DNA from: Trueperaceae bacterium
GTDB lineage: Bacteria > Deinococcota > Deinococci > Deinococcales > Trueperaceae
DNA: 40,685 nt
Assembly: GCA_011390735.1 (NCBI GenBank)
Contig: JAABRV010000004.1
Coordinates: forward strand, 1 to 40,685
Reading direction: 5' to 3'
Part shown: positions 14,673 through 23,138 of the stretch, in pieces
Layout of the letters: every line of letters starts with the position of its first letter
Numbering within the stretch: the first letter of the stretch is position 1
Program-made: the position numbers and the translations under genes
The notes under the pieces: model-generated
Told to the model about the DNA's origin: nothing
Databases searched by the model: none
What the model saw: only the letters and a program-made list of their open reading frames with translations

Positions 14673-14733
14673 GTAATGACCGCGGGCATGGGGTGAGAGT
14701 GGTCGTCGGGTCCGTTCGACTCCCCGCCCCGAC

Positions 14734-15447
14734 TCAGCGCAGGGCCGCGGCCGCCGGCGCGGCGAAGCCGACGAGTTCGTCGTCGAAGCGTGCCAGCGCG
14801 TCGAGCAGGTTCTCGGCCCGCGCCTCGAGCATGCGGGCGTAGCCGTCGGCCGGGAACCCCAGCGCGATGCCGTCGGCCAGCAGCTGCGGCCGCAGCCCCT
14901 CGATCCGCGCGTCGGTGAGCACGTAGTCCAGGGCGATGGCCTCGTCGGGCACGCCGGCGGCGCGCAGCAGCAGCGCGGCGATCAGGCCGGTGCGGTCCTT
15001 GCCGGCGGAGCAGTGGAAGGCGACCGGTCCGTCGGACGCCGCGAGCGCCGTGGTGAGCTGCGCGAAGACCTCGCGGTAGCCGTCGCGGGCGAAGACGAAC
15101 GACGCGCGGTAGCGGGTGCGGAGGTCGAACGGGTCGCCGGCGACCTCGCCGCGCTCGATGGCGTGGCCGACCGCCGCGAAGAGATCGACGGGGAGCAACT
15201 CGAACCTCGGGTCGTCCGCGAGGGCGCTGGGCGCGGTGGCGCGCTCCGCGTCGGTTCGTAGGTCGACCACGAAGCGCAGCCCGTGGCGCGCGAGGGTGTC
15301 GCGGTCGGCGGCGGTGGCGTGGGTGAAGGCGTCCGAGCGCCACAGCCGGCCGGTTCGCGTGAGGCCACCCGTCGACAGCGGCCAGCCACCGAGGTCGCGG
15401 GTGTTGACCGTGCCCTCGAGGTCGACGTGCAGCGGCGCCCGCCTCAC
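14734..15447 (-). CDS. Tyrosine/serine protein phosphatase (PTP-like, PF13350 type)
   Basis: A 237-residue protein with the phosphatase loop HCSAGKDRTG (nucleophile Cys146, Arg152) and the N-terminal family motif NTRDLGGW at residues 15-22, then GRLWRSDA. It would hydrolyse phosphotyrosine or related phosphoesters. The GTG at 15447 overlaps the upstream gene's stop (GTGA), so the two are coupled. No signal peptide is seen, so the enzyme should be cytoplasmic although its partner is exported. Confidence 0.88.
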   Translation of the reverse strand: MRRAPLHVDLEGTVNTRDLGGWPLSTGGLTRTGRLWRSDAFTHATAADRDTLARHGLRFVVDLRTDAERATAPSALADDPRFELLPVDLFAAVGHAIERGEVAGDPFDLRTRYRASFVFARDGYREVFAQLTTALAASDGPVAFHCSAGKDRTGLIAALLLRAAGVPDEAIALDYVLTDARIEGLRPQLLADGIALGFPADGYARMLEARAENLLDALARFDDELVGFAAPAAAALR

Positions 15448-15968
15448 CGGTCGCAGCTCCTGCTGGGGCAGGCATCCGCGGTGCCGCAACCGAGCCAGCG
15501 CAGCGCCTCCTCGAAGCCGGCCGTGGTGAACACTGCCGCCGGCGCAGGGGATCCCTCGGCGTCGGGCGTCACGGCGAAGCGCAGCGTCTCGACGGTGGCC
15601 AGGAGGGCGGCGATCGCCTCGGCGTCCACGCCACGCAGGACGATGGCACCGTCGGCGCTCGCCGCGCGCGCGGTGGCGCGATTCGGCCCGCTGCCTGCGC
15701 TGACGCTCACGGTGGTCGTGCCCGGAGCGAGGCCAGGGAAGGTCAAGCGGACCTCCAGTCCGTCGCCGTCGACCTCGCACGCGACCGTCAGGGCGGCACC
15801 TTCGCTGCAGGCGACCAGCCCCACGCCGGGGACGAGCGTCCAGTCGCCGATGTCCACGGCCCGACCGTCGACGCCCGCCGTGGCTGGGCAGACGCGGTCG
15901 GGCTGGCCAAGGCCGACGCACCCTACGATCGCGGCCGCGATCACGAGCCAATCCCGACGATGCTGCAT
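15444..15968 (-). CDS. Putative lipoprotein of unknown function
   Basis: A 174-residue exported protein. A short basic start and a hydrophobic stretch end at IVGC (Cys17), which could be a lipobox. Several further cysteines (about residues 27, 54, 64 and near the C-terminus at 161, 167 and 172) may form disulfides, consistent with an extracytoplasmic location. The middle reads like beta structure (LEVRLTFPGLAPGTTTVSVSAG). I do not recognise a family. GAGAG lies 3 bases before the ATG, rather close, and a TAGACT box is about 40 bases upstream. Confidence 0.75.
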   Translation of the reverse strand: MQHRRDWLVIAAAIVGCVGLGQPDRVCPATAGVDGRAVDIGDWTLVPGVGLVACSEGAALTVACEVDGDGLEVRLTFPGLAPGTTTVSVSAGSGPNRATARAASADGAIVLRGVDAEAIAALLATVETLRFAVTPDAEGSPAPAAVFTTAGFEEALRWLGCGTADACPSRSCDR

Positions 15969-16006
15969 GCTCTCTCACCGGCCATCCGGCCCCTCGGGCC
16001 GCGGGC

Positions 16007-16012
16007 AGTCTA
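16007..16012 (-). promoter_or_regulatory. Candidate -10 box of the lipoprotein-phosphatase operon
   Basis: TAGACT on the minus strand, about 38 bases before the ATG at 15968. No clear -35. The divergent antiporter operon starts at 16162; I could not identify its promoter with confidence. Confidence 0.4.
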
Positions 16013-16161
16013 GCCACGGCGCCAGCGGCAAGTGTCCCTATCTGGCGGCCCGCTCTCGTGCGAACGTGCAACAAAGTCCATCCGTCGCGTCCCGCGGAGC
16101 GTCGCCCCCGGGCCGCCGCCGACCATCGCCCGCGTTCCGAACGTGGAGACACCTCCGGACC

Positions 16162-16647
16162 ATGCGCACCGCGTCGACGACCGTCGCCCTCCTCCTCTTC
16201 TGGACCGTCGTGGTGCCGCCCGAGGGGTGGCTGGACGTGGCGATCGGCGCCGGCGCGGCGCTGGCGCTCGCCCTGTGGTCCACCCGCTTCCTGTGGCCGG
16301 CCACGCCATCGGCGCGGGCGCCCTTCCGCCCGCTCCGGCTGCTCTGGTTCATCCTGATCACGGAGTGGCGGATCATCGTCTCCGCCGTCCAGGTGCTGCG
16401 CATCGTGTTCGACCCGCGCCTCCCGATCGCCCCCGAGGTCATCCGGCAGACGGTCCGCTTCGACGGCGACCTCGCCCGCGTGGCGTACGCGAACGCGATC
16501 ACCGTCACGCCGGGCACGCTGACGCTCGACGTCGAGGGCGATGTCTTCACGGTGCATGCGCTCGATCCCGGGTTGGCGAGCGAGTTGGTCGACGGCACCC
16601 TGGCCCGCGACGTGGTGCGCGCCTTCGGACGGGGCGGTGACGGGTGA
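16162..16647 (+). CDS. mrpE: Mrp-type cation/proton antiporter subunit E
   Basis: A 161-residue MnhE/MrpE-family protein: two N-terminal membrane segments, then LRLLWFILITEWRIIVSAVQVLRIVFDP at about 56-83 and the soluble C-terminal part with NAITVTPGTLTLDVEGDVFTVHAL, the MnhE signature. First gene of a ten-gene operon to 25277. The ATG at 16162 begins the membrane region directly; the long upstream open frame is antisense noise. In known Mrp complexes E, F and G form one end of the membrane assembly. Confidence 0.93.
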   Translation: MRTASTTVALLLFWTVVVPPEGWLDVAIGAGAALALALWSTRFLWPATPSARAPFRPLRLLWFILITEWRIIVSAVQVLRIVFDPRLPIAPEVIRQTVRFDGDLARVAYANAITVTPGTLTLDVEGDVFTVHALDPGLASELVDGTLARDVVRAFGRGGDG

Positions 16648-16955
16648 CGAACCTGCTGTGGATCAGCGCGACGACGCTCTTGGTGCTGGCCTTCGCCTGC
16701 CTGTGGCGGGCCGACGTCGGGCCGACGATCCAGGACCGCCTCCTGGCCGTCAACGTCGCCGGGACCAAGGCGATGGCGGTGCTGGTCCTGATGGCCGCGA
16801 TCGCCGGCCACGACTTCCTCATCGACGTCGCGATCGTGTACGCCCTCCTGAACCTCGTCATCACCTTGGCGGCCACCCGCTACATCGAGAGCGGTCGGCT
16901 GCGCAGCGAGTCGCCCGTGGACGAGCTACCGCTGCGGGCGGAGGGGCCCGGATGA
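16644..16955 (+). CDS. mrpF: Mrp-type antiporter subunit F
   Basis: A 103-residue protein with three membrane segments. RADVGPTIQDRLLAVNVAGTKAMAVLV (residues 22-48) is the MrpF/MnhF landmark (GPTxxDRxxAxN). GTG start overlaps the mrpE stop (GTGA). Confidence 0.92.
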   Translation: MTNLLWISATTLLVLAFACLWRADVGPTIQDRLLAVNVAGTKAMAVLVLMAAIAGHDFLIDVAIVYALLNLVITLAATRYIESGRLRSESPVDELPLRAEGPG

Positions 16956-17272
16956 CGATGCTGCTCGATGCCCTGGCCGTCGCCCTGCTAATCGTGGGCC
17001 TCGTCTTCGTCCTCGGCGGGACCCTCGGGCTGGTGCGCCTGCCGGACCTCTTTTCCCGCGCGCACGCGACGGGCAAGTGCGACTCCGTCGGGGTCGGCTC
17101 GATCCTCCTCGGGGTCGCGCTCTTGGGCGGGCTGCAGGTCGGCGACCTGAAGCTCCTGCTGCTGCTCCTGCTCAGCCTGGTGTCGGGACCGACGACGGCG
17201 CACGCGCTGGCGCGCGCCGGCCACCGCACCGGGCTGCCGGTCTGGCGCCGGCCGGACGGAGGCGACGCGTGA
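16952..17272 (+). CDS. mrpG: Mrp-type antiporter subunit G
   Basis: A 106-residue protein with three membrane segments. The MnhG signature GTLGLVRLPDLFSRAHATGKCDSVGVGSILLG is at residues 23-54, followed by SGPTTAHALARA. The ATG overlaps the mrpF stop (ATGA). Confidence 0.93.
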   Translation: MTMLLDALAVALLIVGLVFVLGGTLGLVRLPDLFSRAHATGKCDSVGVGSILLGVALLGGLQVGDLKLLLLLLLSLVSGPTTAHALARAGHRTGLPVWRRPDGGDA

Positions 17273-17514
17273 GCGACGTCTTCGACGCCGTCATGCTGAG
17301 CCTGCTCATCGCGACCGCGGTGAGCGTGGCGCGCGCGCGCGACCTGCTGGCGGCGGTGGTCATCTTCTCGCTGTACAGCCTGACGATGACGCTCGTGTGG
17401 CAGCACCGCGGCGCCCCGGACGTGGCCATGACCGAGGCCGCGGTCGGCGCCGGCGTCACCACCGTGCTGTTCCTCATCACCATCGCCCGGACCACCCGGC
17501 GGGAGAAGCCATGA
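17269..17514 (+). CDS. MbhD-like (DUF4040) subunit, equivalent to part of the MrpA C-terminus
   Basis: An 81-residue membrane protein of the DUF4040/MbhD type. RARDLLAAVVIFSLYSLTMTLVWQHRGAPDVAMTEAAVGAG contains the PDVAMTEAAVG motif that in canonical Mrp systems lies within the MrpA C-terminal extension. Here it is a separate gene, as in archaeal Mbh clusters. GTG overlaps the mrpG stop. Confidence 0.9.
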   Translation: MSDVFDAVMLSLLIATAVSVARARDLLAAVVIFSLYSLTMTLVWQHRGAPDVAMTEAAVGAGVTTVLFLITIARTTRREKP

Positions 17515-18233
17515 AGCCCTGGTCGCTGCTGCTGGTGCTGCTCGTCGCCCTGCCGCTCGTCGTCGGCGTGGTCAACCTGCCGCCCCACGACGCGCCGGAC
17601 GCGCCGATCCACACCGGCGTCGGCGTCCGCTACCTCGCGCGCGGGGTGGAGGAGACGGGCAACAAGAACCTCGTCACCGCCGTGCTGCTCAACTACCGCG
17701 GCTTCGACACCTTTTTCGAGGTCGTCGTCATCTTCACGGCGTTGGCCGCGGTGCTCGCGCTCCCGCGGGGCAGCGCCGCCGACCCCGGCGGTGCGCCGGC
17801 GGCGGCCGCGAAGGCGGCCAACGGATCGGACATCGTCCCGGTCAGCCCGGTCGTGAGCTACGTCGTGCGCCTCATGGCCCCGTTCATGGCGATGTTCGCC
17901 CTGGCGATGCTCTTCCGTGGCCACGTCACGCCCGGCGGCGGCTTCCAGGCCGCGGCGGTGTTCGCGGCGATCTTCATCGCCCTCGGCCTGGTCCTCGGGC
18001 CCACCCGCGTGGCCGAGCTGGTGCCCGACGACTGGCGACCGTGGCTGCAGGGCGCGGCGCCGTTGGCCTTCGCGCTGATCGCGGCGATCGGCTGGCGCCT
18101 CACCGGCGCCTTCCTCGGCTTCCCCACCGACGACCACACCGCGCAGGAGGCGATGGGTCTCTTCCTGGAGGTCGGCATCGCGCTCGGGGGCGGCGTCATC
18201 CTGGCGCGCCTGTTCGTGGAGATGGAGACCTGA
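17511..18233 (+). CDS. MbhE-MrpB fusion subunit
   Basis: A 240-residue protein in two parts. Residues 1-85 match MbhE (two membrane segments with TGNKNLVTAVLLNYRGFDTFFEVVVIFTA between them), otherwise the end of MrpA. Residues 105-240 are an MrpB/MnhB domain (VRLMAPFMAMFALAMLFRGHVTPGGGFQAAAVFAA). An Ala/Gly-rich linker lies between. ATGA overlap with the MbhD-like gene. Because MbhD, MbhE and MrpB are arranged this way, the operon lacks a classical full-length MrpA. Confidence 0.9.
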   Translation: MKPWSLLLVLLVALPLVVGVVNLPPHDAPDAPIHTGVGVRYLARGVEETGNKNLVTAVLLNYRGFDTFFEVVVIFTALAAVLALPRGSAADPGGAPAAAAKAANGSDIVPVSPVVSYVVRLMAPFMAMFALAMLFRGHVTPGGGFQAAAVFAAIFIALGLVLGPTRVAELVPDDWRPWLQGAAPLAFALIAAIGWRLTGAFLGFPTDDHTAQEAMGLFLEVGIALGGGVILARLFVEMET

Positions 18234-18584
18234 ATGCTGCTCTTCGGGCTCGATCTCGACTACGTCCTCGTCGTCGTCCTCTTCTGCGTCGGCCTGTACA
18301 TGCTGGTGTCCAAGAGCAACCTCCTGAAGAAGCTGCTCGGGCTCAACGTCATGGAGACGGCCGTCTTCGCCTTCATCGTCACCTCCGGCATGATCGAGGG
18401 CGGCGACCCGCCCATCCTGGTCGCCGGGACCGCGGCCCCGTACGCCAGCCCGATCCCCCAGGCGATGGTCCTCACCGGGATCGTGGTGGCCGTGAGCGTG
18501 ACGGCCGTCGCCCTGGCGCTCATCGTGCAGATCCACGCGCACTTCGGGACGATCGAGGTCGATGAGCTCAAGGAGCTGCCGTGA
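18234..18584 (+). CDS. mrpC: Mrp-type antiporter subunit C (NuoK-like)
   Basis: A 116-residue protein with three membrane segments, homologous to NuoK/MnhC: FCVGLYMLVSKSNLLKKLLGLNVMETAVFAF, then DPIPQAMVLTGIVVAVSVTAVALAL (residues about 74-98), the strongly conserved PIPQAxVLTGIVI region. A glutamate in the second helix (NVMETAVF, Glu41) corresponds to the proton-path residue of NuoK. The start codon follows the fusion gene's stop with no gap. Confidence 0.93.
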   Translation: MLLFGLDLDYVLVVVLFCVGLYMLVSKSNLLKKLLGLNVMETAVFAFIVTSGMIEGGDPPILVAGTAAPYASPIPQAMVLTGIVVAVSVTAVALALIVQIHAHFGTIEVDELKELP

Positions 18585-20074
18585 ACGCCGGCTGGGCCGA
18601 GGCGCTCCCCTGGACGATCGTGCTGCCGATGGTGGGCGCCGTGCTCACGCCGGCCGTGGCCGCGCGGCGCCCGCGGCTGGCGGGCACCTGGGCGTGGGGC
18701 GTGCTGCTGGTCGCCTCGGCGCTGGCGTCGGGGCTCGTCTACCAGCTGGCGACAACGGGGCCGTTCTCCTACGACGTGGGCGGCTGGGCGCAGCCCTACG
18801 GCATCGAGCTGCGCTTCGACCACTTCAGCGCCTGGGTGCTACCGCTGCTGCTGCTGTTCGTCGTCATCGTGCCGTTCTCCTGGCGCTACCTCGACCACGT
18901 CATGCCCGACGAGCGGCGCCCGGCGTTCTACGCCCTCCTGCTGCTCAACGCCGGCGGCATGATCGGCTTCTGCGTCACCGGCGACTTCTTCAACCTGTTC
19001 GTCTTCACCGAGGTGGTGTCGCTCTCCAGCTACGCGCTGGTGGCGGTCGGCGGCCGCGGCCTGGCGGCGTTCGCGGCCCTGAAGTACCTGTTCATCGGCG
19101 CGGTGTCGTCGCTGCTCATGCTCTTCGCGACGGCGCAGCTGTTCGCCCTGACCGGCAGCCTCAACATGGCGGACGTCGCCGGACGGCTCGCGGACGTGGG
19201 CGGCGGCCCGGCGGTCATGGTGGCCTTCGCGGCCTACGCCGTGTCGTTCATGGTGAAGACGGCGATGTTCCCCGTGCACGTGTGGCTGCCGGACGCGCAC
19301 GCGATCGCGCCCAGCCCCGTCAGCGCCGTGCTCTCGGGGATGGTCGTCAAGATCGGCATCATCGGCATGCTGCGCGTCTACCAGGTGTTCTTCGCCGCCG
19401 ACGTGCTCGAGCTGGGGGCCTTCAACCAGACGCTGGTGTGGTTCGGCGCGATCTCCATCGTCATGGGGGCCTTCTTCGCCATCTTCCAGGACGACATCAA
19501 GCTGATGCTCGCCTACTCGACGATCTCGAACATCGGCTACATCGTGCTCGGCCTCGGGTTGGCGTCGCCCTACGCGGTGATCGGGGCCTCGGTCCACGTG
19601 TTCAACCACGCGCTGATCAAGGCGACGCTCTTCCTGGCCGCCGGCGCCATCATCCACCAGACCGGTCTCCGCACGCTCTCCGACCTCCGCGGCATCGCGC
19701 GCCGGATGCCGCAGACCTCCGCCGCGATGGCCGTCGGCGCGGTCTCGATCGTCGGGCTGCCGCCCACGGCCGGCTTCGTCTGCAAGTGGTACATCGCGCT
19801 CGGGGCGTTCGAGTCCGGTCAGGCGCCGTTCGGCTTCGCGCTGGTGTTCGGTGCGCTGTTCATCTTCATCTACTACGTCCGCATGCTCAACGCCTTCTAC
19901 TTCCAGGAGCCGGTGCACGACGTCGTGATCGAGGCGAACGAGGCGCCCTGGTCGATGCGGGCACCGGTCATCGTGCTCGCGACCCTGTGCCTGGTGCTCG
20001 GTGTGCTCGGGGGGATCCCGCTCAGCTTCGTCGAGCCCGCCGTCCTCGAGCTGTTGCCCTTCTGGGGGAACTGA
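18581..20074 (+). CDS. mrpD: Antiporter-like subunit 1 (MrpD/NuoN family)
   Basis: A 497-residue polytopic proton-translocating-type subunit. The key ionisable residues of the family are all present: Glu144 (VFTEVVSLSSYALV, TM5), Lys226 (MVKTAMFPVHVWLPDAH, TM7), Lys257 (GMVVKIGI, TM8), Lys347 (HVFNHALIKATLF) and Lys402 (FVCKWY, TM12). GTG 18581 overlaps the mrpC stop and follows AAGGAG. It is the most canonical of the four copies and the likely MrpD equivalent. Confidence 0.93.
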   Translation: MNAGWAEALPWTIVLPMVGAVLTPAVAARRPRLAGTWAWGVLLVASALASGLVYQLATTGPFSYDVGGWAQPYGIELRFDHFSAWVLPLLLLFVVIVPFSWRYLDHVMPDERRPAFYALLLLNAGGMIGFCVTGDFFNLFVFTEVVSLSSYALVAVGGRGLAAFAALKYLFIGAVSSLLMLFATAQLFALTGSLNMADVAGRLADVGGGPAVMVAFAAYAVSFMVKTAMFPVHVWLPDAHAIAPSPVSAVLSGMVVKIGIIGMLRVYQVFFAADVLELGAFNQTLVWFGAISIVMGAFFAIFQDDIKLMLAYSTISNIGYIVLGLGLASPYAVIGASVHVFNHALIKATLFLAAGAIIHQTGLRTLSDLRGIARRMPQTSAAMAVGAVSIVGLPPTAGFVCKWYIALGAFESGQAPFGFALVFGALFIFIYYVRMLNAFYFQEPVHDVVIEANEAPWSMRAPVIVLATLCLVLGVLGGIPLSFVEPAVLELLPFWGN

Positions 20075-20075
20075 C

Positions 20076-21581
20076 ATGGACGTCGTCGACGCCCGCCCGA
20101 TCCTGGCGCCCTTCGTCTCGTTCCTGTGCGCGGGCCTCGTGTTCGCGGTCGGCCGCAGCATCTTCTGGCGGCGCTTCTTCACCTTCCTCGCCGCCTTCAT
20201 CAAGATGGGCCTGGTCCTCTCGATGCTGCCCGGCACGCTCCGCGGCGTGGTGTACGTCTACGACTTCGTCGAGTTCACGCCCGGCATCGGCATCGCCTTC
20301 CGCGCCGACGCCTACGGCATGTTCTTCGCGCTGGTGTCCTCGACGCTGTGGCTGTTCACGACGATCTACGCGATCGGCTACATGCAGGGGGACCGCGACC
20401 GGGTGCGCTTCTTCGGGTTCTTCGCGCTGTGCGTCTCCACGACGGTCGGGGTCGCGTTCGCCGAGAACCTGCTGACGTTCTTCCTCTTCTACGAGACCCT
20501 GACGATCTGCACCTACCCGCTGGTCGTGCACGCCGAGACGCCCGAGGCGCTGCGCGCCGGCCGCATCTACCTCACCTACACGCTGATCGGTGGCGGCTTC
20601 GCGCTGGTCGGCGCGGTCATGGTCAACGCGGTCGCGGGCACGCTGACGCTGTCACAGCCGGGCATCCTGAGCGGCGACCTCGGGACCCCCACGCTGGCGA
20701 TCATCTTCACGTGCCTGACCATCGGCTTCGGGGTCAAGGCGGGCATCATGCCGCTCCACGGCTGGCTGCCCATCGCGATGGTCGCGCCGACGCCGGTCAG
20801 CGCGCTGCTGCACGCCGTCGCGGTCGTCAAGGTCGGCGCCTTCGGCGTCACGCGGGTGATCTACAACGTCTTCGGCGTCGAGCTGCTCGGCGTCCTCGGC
20901 TTCACCGTCCCGCTCGCCTTCCTGGCGGCCTTCACGATCGTCGCCTCGTCCACGATCGCCCTCACCCAGGACCACCTGAAGCGCCGGCTCGCCTACTCGA
21001 CGATCAGCCAGCTCTCGTACATCGTGCTGGGCGCCGCGCTGCTCACGCCGTTGGCGGCGACCGCGGCGATCATCCACGTCGCCAACCAGGCGTTCGCCAA
21101 GATCACGATGTTCTTCGTCGTCGGCGCGATCGCCCGCACCACCGGCAAGAAGCACGTCAGCGAGATCGACGGCATCGCCGCCCGCATGCCGATCAGCATG
21201 GCGGCGTTCACGATCGCGGCGCTGTCGTTCGTCGGCGTGCCGCTGACGGCGGGCTTCATCACCAAGTGGTACCTGGCGCTCGGCGCGCTCGAGGCCGACG
21301 CCTGGTGGTTCGTGCTGGTGCTCATCGTCAGCGCCCTGCTCAATGCCGGCTACTTCTTCCCGATCGTGCACCGCGCCTACTTCCGGCCGGCCAAGGAGCC
21401 GTGGCCGACGCTGGAGGAGGGGCGCCGCTTCGAGACGGCCAAGACGCTGCTGTTCCCGATCGTCATCTGCGCCGCCTACGTCCTGCTGCTCGGCGTGACC
21501 GCCGAGGTGCCGGGCATGCCCTTCTCGATCGCACAGGTGGCGGTGGAGAGCTTCTTCGCCGGGGGCGGGGTCGTCCCGTGA
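20076..21581 (+). CDS. Antiporter-like subunit 2 (MrpD-family paralogue)
   Basis: A 501-residue paralogue. Glu140 (FLFYETLTICTYPLV), Lys221 (GVKAGIMPLHGWLP), Lys252 (VVKVGAFG), Lys341 and the TM12 lysine (ITKWYLALG) are kept. Two usually conserved spots differ: the PDAH motif after the TM7 lysine reads PIAM (232-235) and NHA reads NQA (Gln337). The variant context (PIAMVAPTPVSALLHAVAVVK) looks like a known subgroup of multi-copy MrpD proteins, not decay. One base separates it from the previous stop. Confidence 0.92.
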   Translation: MDVVDARPILAPFVSFLCAGLVFAVGRSIFWRRFFTFLAAFIKMGLVLSMLPGTLRGVVYVYDFVEFTPGIGIAFRADAYGMFFALVSSTLWLFTTIYAIGYMQGDRDRVRFFGFFALCVSTTVGVAFAENLLTFFLFYETLTICTYPLVVHAETPEALRAGRIYLTYTLIGGGFALVGAVMVNAVAGTLTLSQPGILSGDLGTPTLAIIFTCLTIGFGVKAGIMPLHGWLPIAMVAPTPVSALLHAVAVVKVGAFGVTRVIYNVFGVELLGVLGFTVPLAFLAAFTIVASSTIALTQDHLKRRLAYSTISQLSYIVLGAALLTPLAATAAIIHVANQAFAKITMFFVVGAIARTTGKKHVSEIDGIAARMPISMAAFTIAALSFVGVPLTAGFITKWYLALGALEADAWWFVLVLIVSALLNAGYFFPIVHRAYFRPAKEPWPTLEEGRRFETAKTLLFPIVICAAYVLLLGVTAEVPGMPFSIAQVAVESFFAGGGVVP

Positions 21582-23134
21582 GCCCCAGCGTCGGCGTGGT
21601 CGTCTCGTGGTGGCCGGGCATCGCGGTCGCCCTCCCGCTCGTCGGCGTGGCCGTGTCCGCGGCGACCGGGTGGTCGGAGCGCCGGCGCGCCTCGGTGTTG
21701 GCGGGCCTGACCTTCGGCTCGCTGCTCGTTGCGCTCGGCCTGATCCGCGAGGTGCTCGCCGGGCGGATGCCCGAGGTCCACCTGCTGCACATGACGGCGC
21801 AGCTGTGGATGGTGCTGCGCGTCGACGCTGCGGGGGCGCTCTACGGCGCGACCGTGGCGGCCCTCGGCCTGTTGGCCCTGACGTACGCGTTCGGTTACGT
21901 GCAGCCTGGACCACGGCGCGCGCGTTTCTTCGCCTTCTTCATGGCCTGCCTCGCCTGCACCCTCGGGGTGGCGTACGCCGGCAACCTGCTCACCTTCCTC
22001 GTCTTCTACGAGGCGTTCTCGGTGCTGACGTACGCGCTCGTCGTCCACGAGCAGACGCCGGCCGCCATCGCCGCCGGGACGAAGTACATCGCCTACATCC
22101 TCGTCGGCGGCAGCCTGGTCCTCGCCGGCGTGCTGCTCACGTTCTTCCTCGCCGGCGACCTCGCCTTCGTGGGCGGCGGGTTCCTGCCGGTCGATGCGCC
22201 GCGCGGCCAGCTGCTGACGGCGTTCTGGTGCTTCGTCGTCGGCTTCGGGGTCAAGGCCGCGCTGGTGCCGCTGCACGGCTGGGTGCCGGACGCGCATCCG
22301 GCCGCGCCGGCGCCGTTCTCGGCGGTGCTCTCGGGCGTGATGGTCGCCGCCGGTGCCTTCGGCATCATGCGGGTCGTCTTCGACGTGGTCGGCGTCGGGC
22401 TCTTCACTTCGCTGGGGGTGGCCCCATGGCTGACCGCCATCGCCGCGGTCACCATACTCGTGGGCGCGCTGCTGGCCCTGGGCCAGGAGGACCTCAAGCG
22501 CCGACTGGCGTACTCGACGATCAGCCAGATGGGGTACCTGACGCTCGCGGTGTCGCTCGCCGGCTCCGGCGTCATGGCCGGGGGCCTGGTCCACCTGGTG
22601 CACCACGCCTTCATGAAGGGCACGCTGTTCTTCTGCGCCGGCCTGTGGATCCACGTGACGGGCGCGCGCCGGCTCGGCGAGCTGCGGGGCGTGGGGGCGC
22701 GCATGCCGCTGACGACGGCGGCCTTCACGCTGGCGGCCCTGGGGATGATCGGCGTCCCGCCGCTGTCCGGCTTCGTCAGCAAGTGGTGGCTGGGCGTCGG
22801 CATGCTCGAGATCGGCGCCGGGGCGGCGCTGGCGGTGCTGTTGGCGGGCGCCCTGCTCGCCGCCGCCTACCTGCTGCCGGTCGTGTACGCCGCCTACTTC
22901 GCCCCGACCCGGCCCGGTGCCGCGACCGGGGCCGGCGCCGCGAGCCGAGCGGGTGGGGCGACCCCGACCGGCGACCCGGCATCGCGGGGTGCCCGCGAGG
23001 CGCCCTGGACGATGCTGGGCCCCACGCTGGCCGCCGCCGCGCTGACGCTCGCCTTCGGCCTCGGATCGCACCTGCGCGGCTTCCCGCTGCAGCTGGCGGA
23101 GCGCGCCGTGCTCGCCTGGTTCGGTGGGGGTTGA
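21578..23134 (+). CDS. Antiporter-like subunit 3 (MrpD-family paralogue without the TM8 lysine)
   Basis: A 518-residue paralogue starting at a GTG that overlaps the stop of subunit 2 (GTGA). Glu145 (VFYEAFSVLTYALVV), Lys226 (GVKAALVPLHGWVPDAH), the HHAFMK lysine and the TM12 lysine (FVSKWWLG) are present, but the position equal to Lys257 of subunit 1 is Ala257 (SGVMVAAGAFG). A 30-residue Gly/Ala/Thr-rich loop lies near residue 450. The antiporter helices look intact. Confidence 0.92.
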   Translation: MSPSVGVVVSWWPGIAVALPLVGVAVSAATGWSERRRASVLAGLTFGSLLVALGLIREVLAGRMPEVHLLHMTAQLWMVLRVDAAGALYGATVAALGLLALTYAFGYVQPGPRRARFFAFFMACLACTLGVAYAGNLLTFLVFYEAFSVLTYALVVHEQTPAAIAAGTKYIAYILVGGSLVLAGVLLTFFLAGDLAFVGGGFLPVDAPRGQLLTAFWCFVVGFGVKAALVPLHGWVPDAHPAAPAPFSAVLSGVMVAAGAFGIMRVVFDVVGVGLFTSLGVAPWLTAIAAVTILVGALLALGQEDLKRRLAYSTISQMGYLTLAVSLAGSGVMAGGLVHLVHHAFMKGTLFFCAGLWIHVTGARRLGELRGVGARMPLTTAAFTLAALGMIGVPPLSGFVSKWWLGVGMLEIGAGAALAVLLAGALLAAAYLLPVVYAAYFAPTRPGAATGAGAASRAGGATPTGDPASRGAREAPWTMLGPTLAAAALTLAFGLGSHLRGFPLQLAERAVLAWFGGG

Positions 23135-23138
23135 CGCG

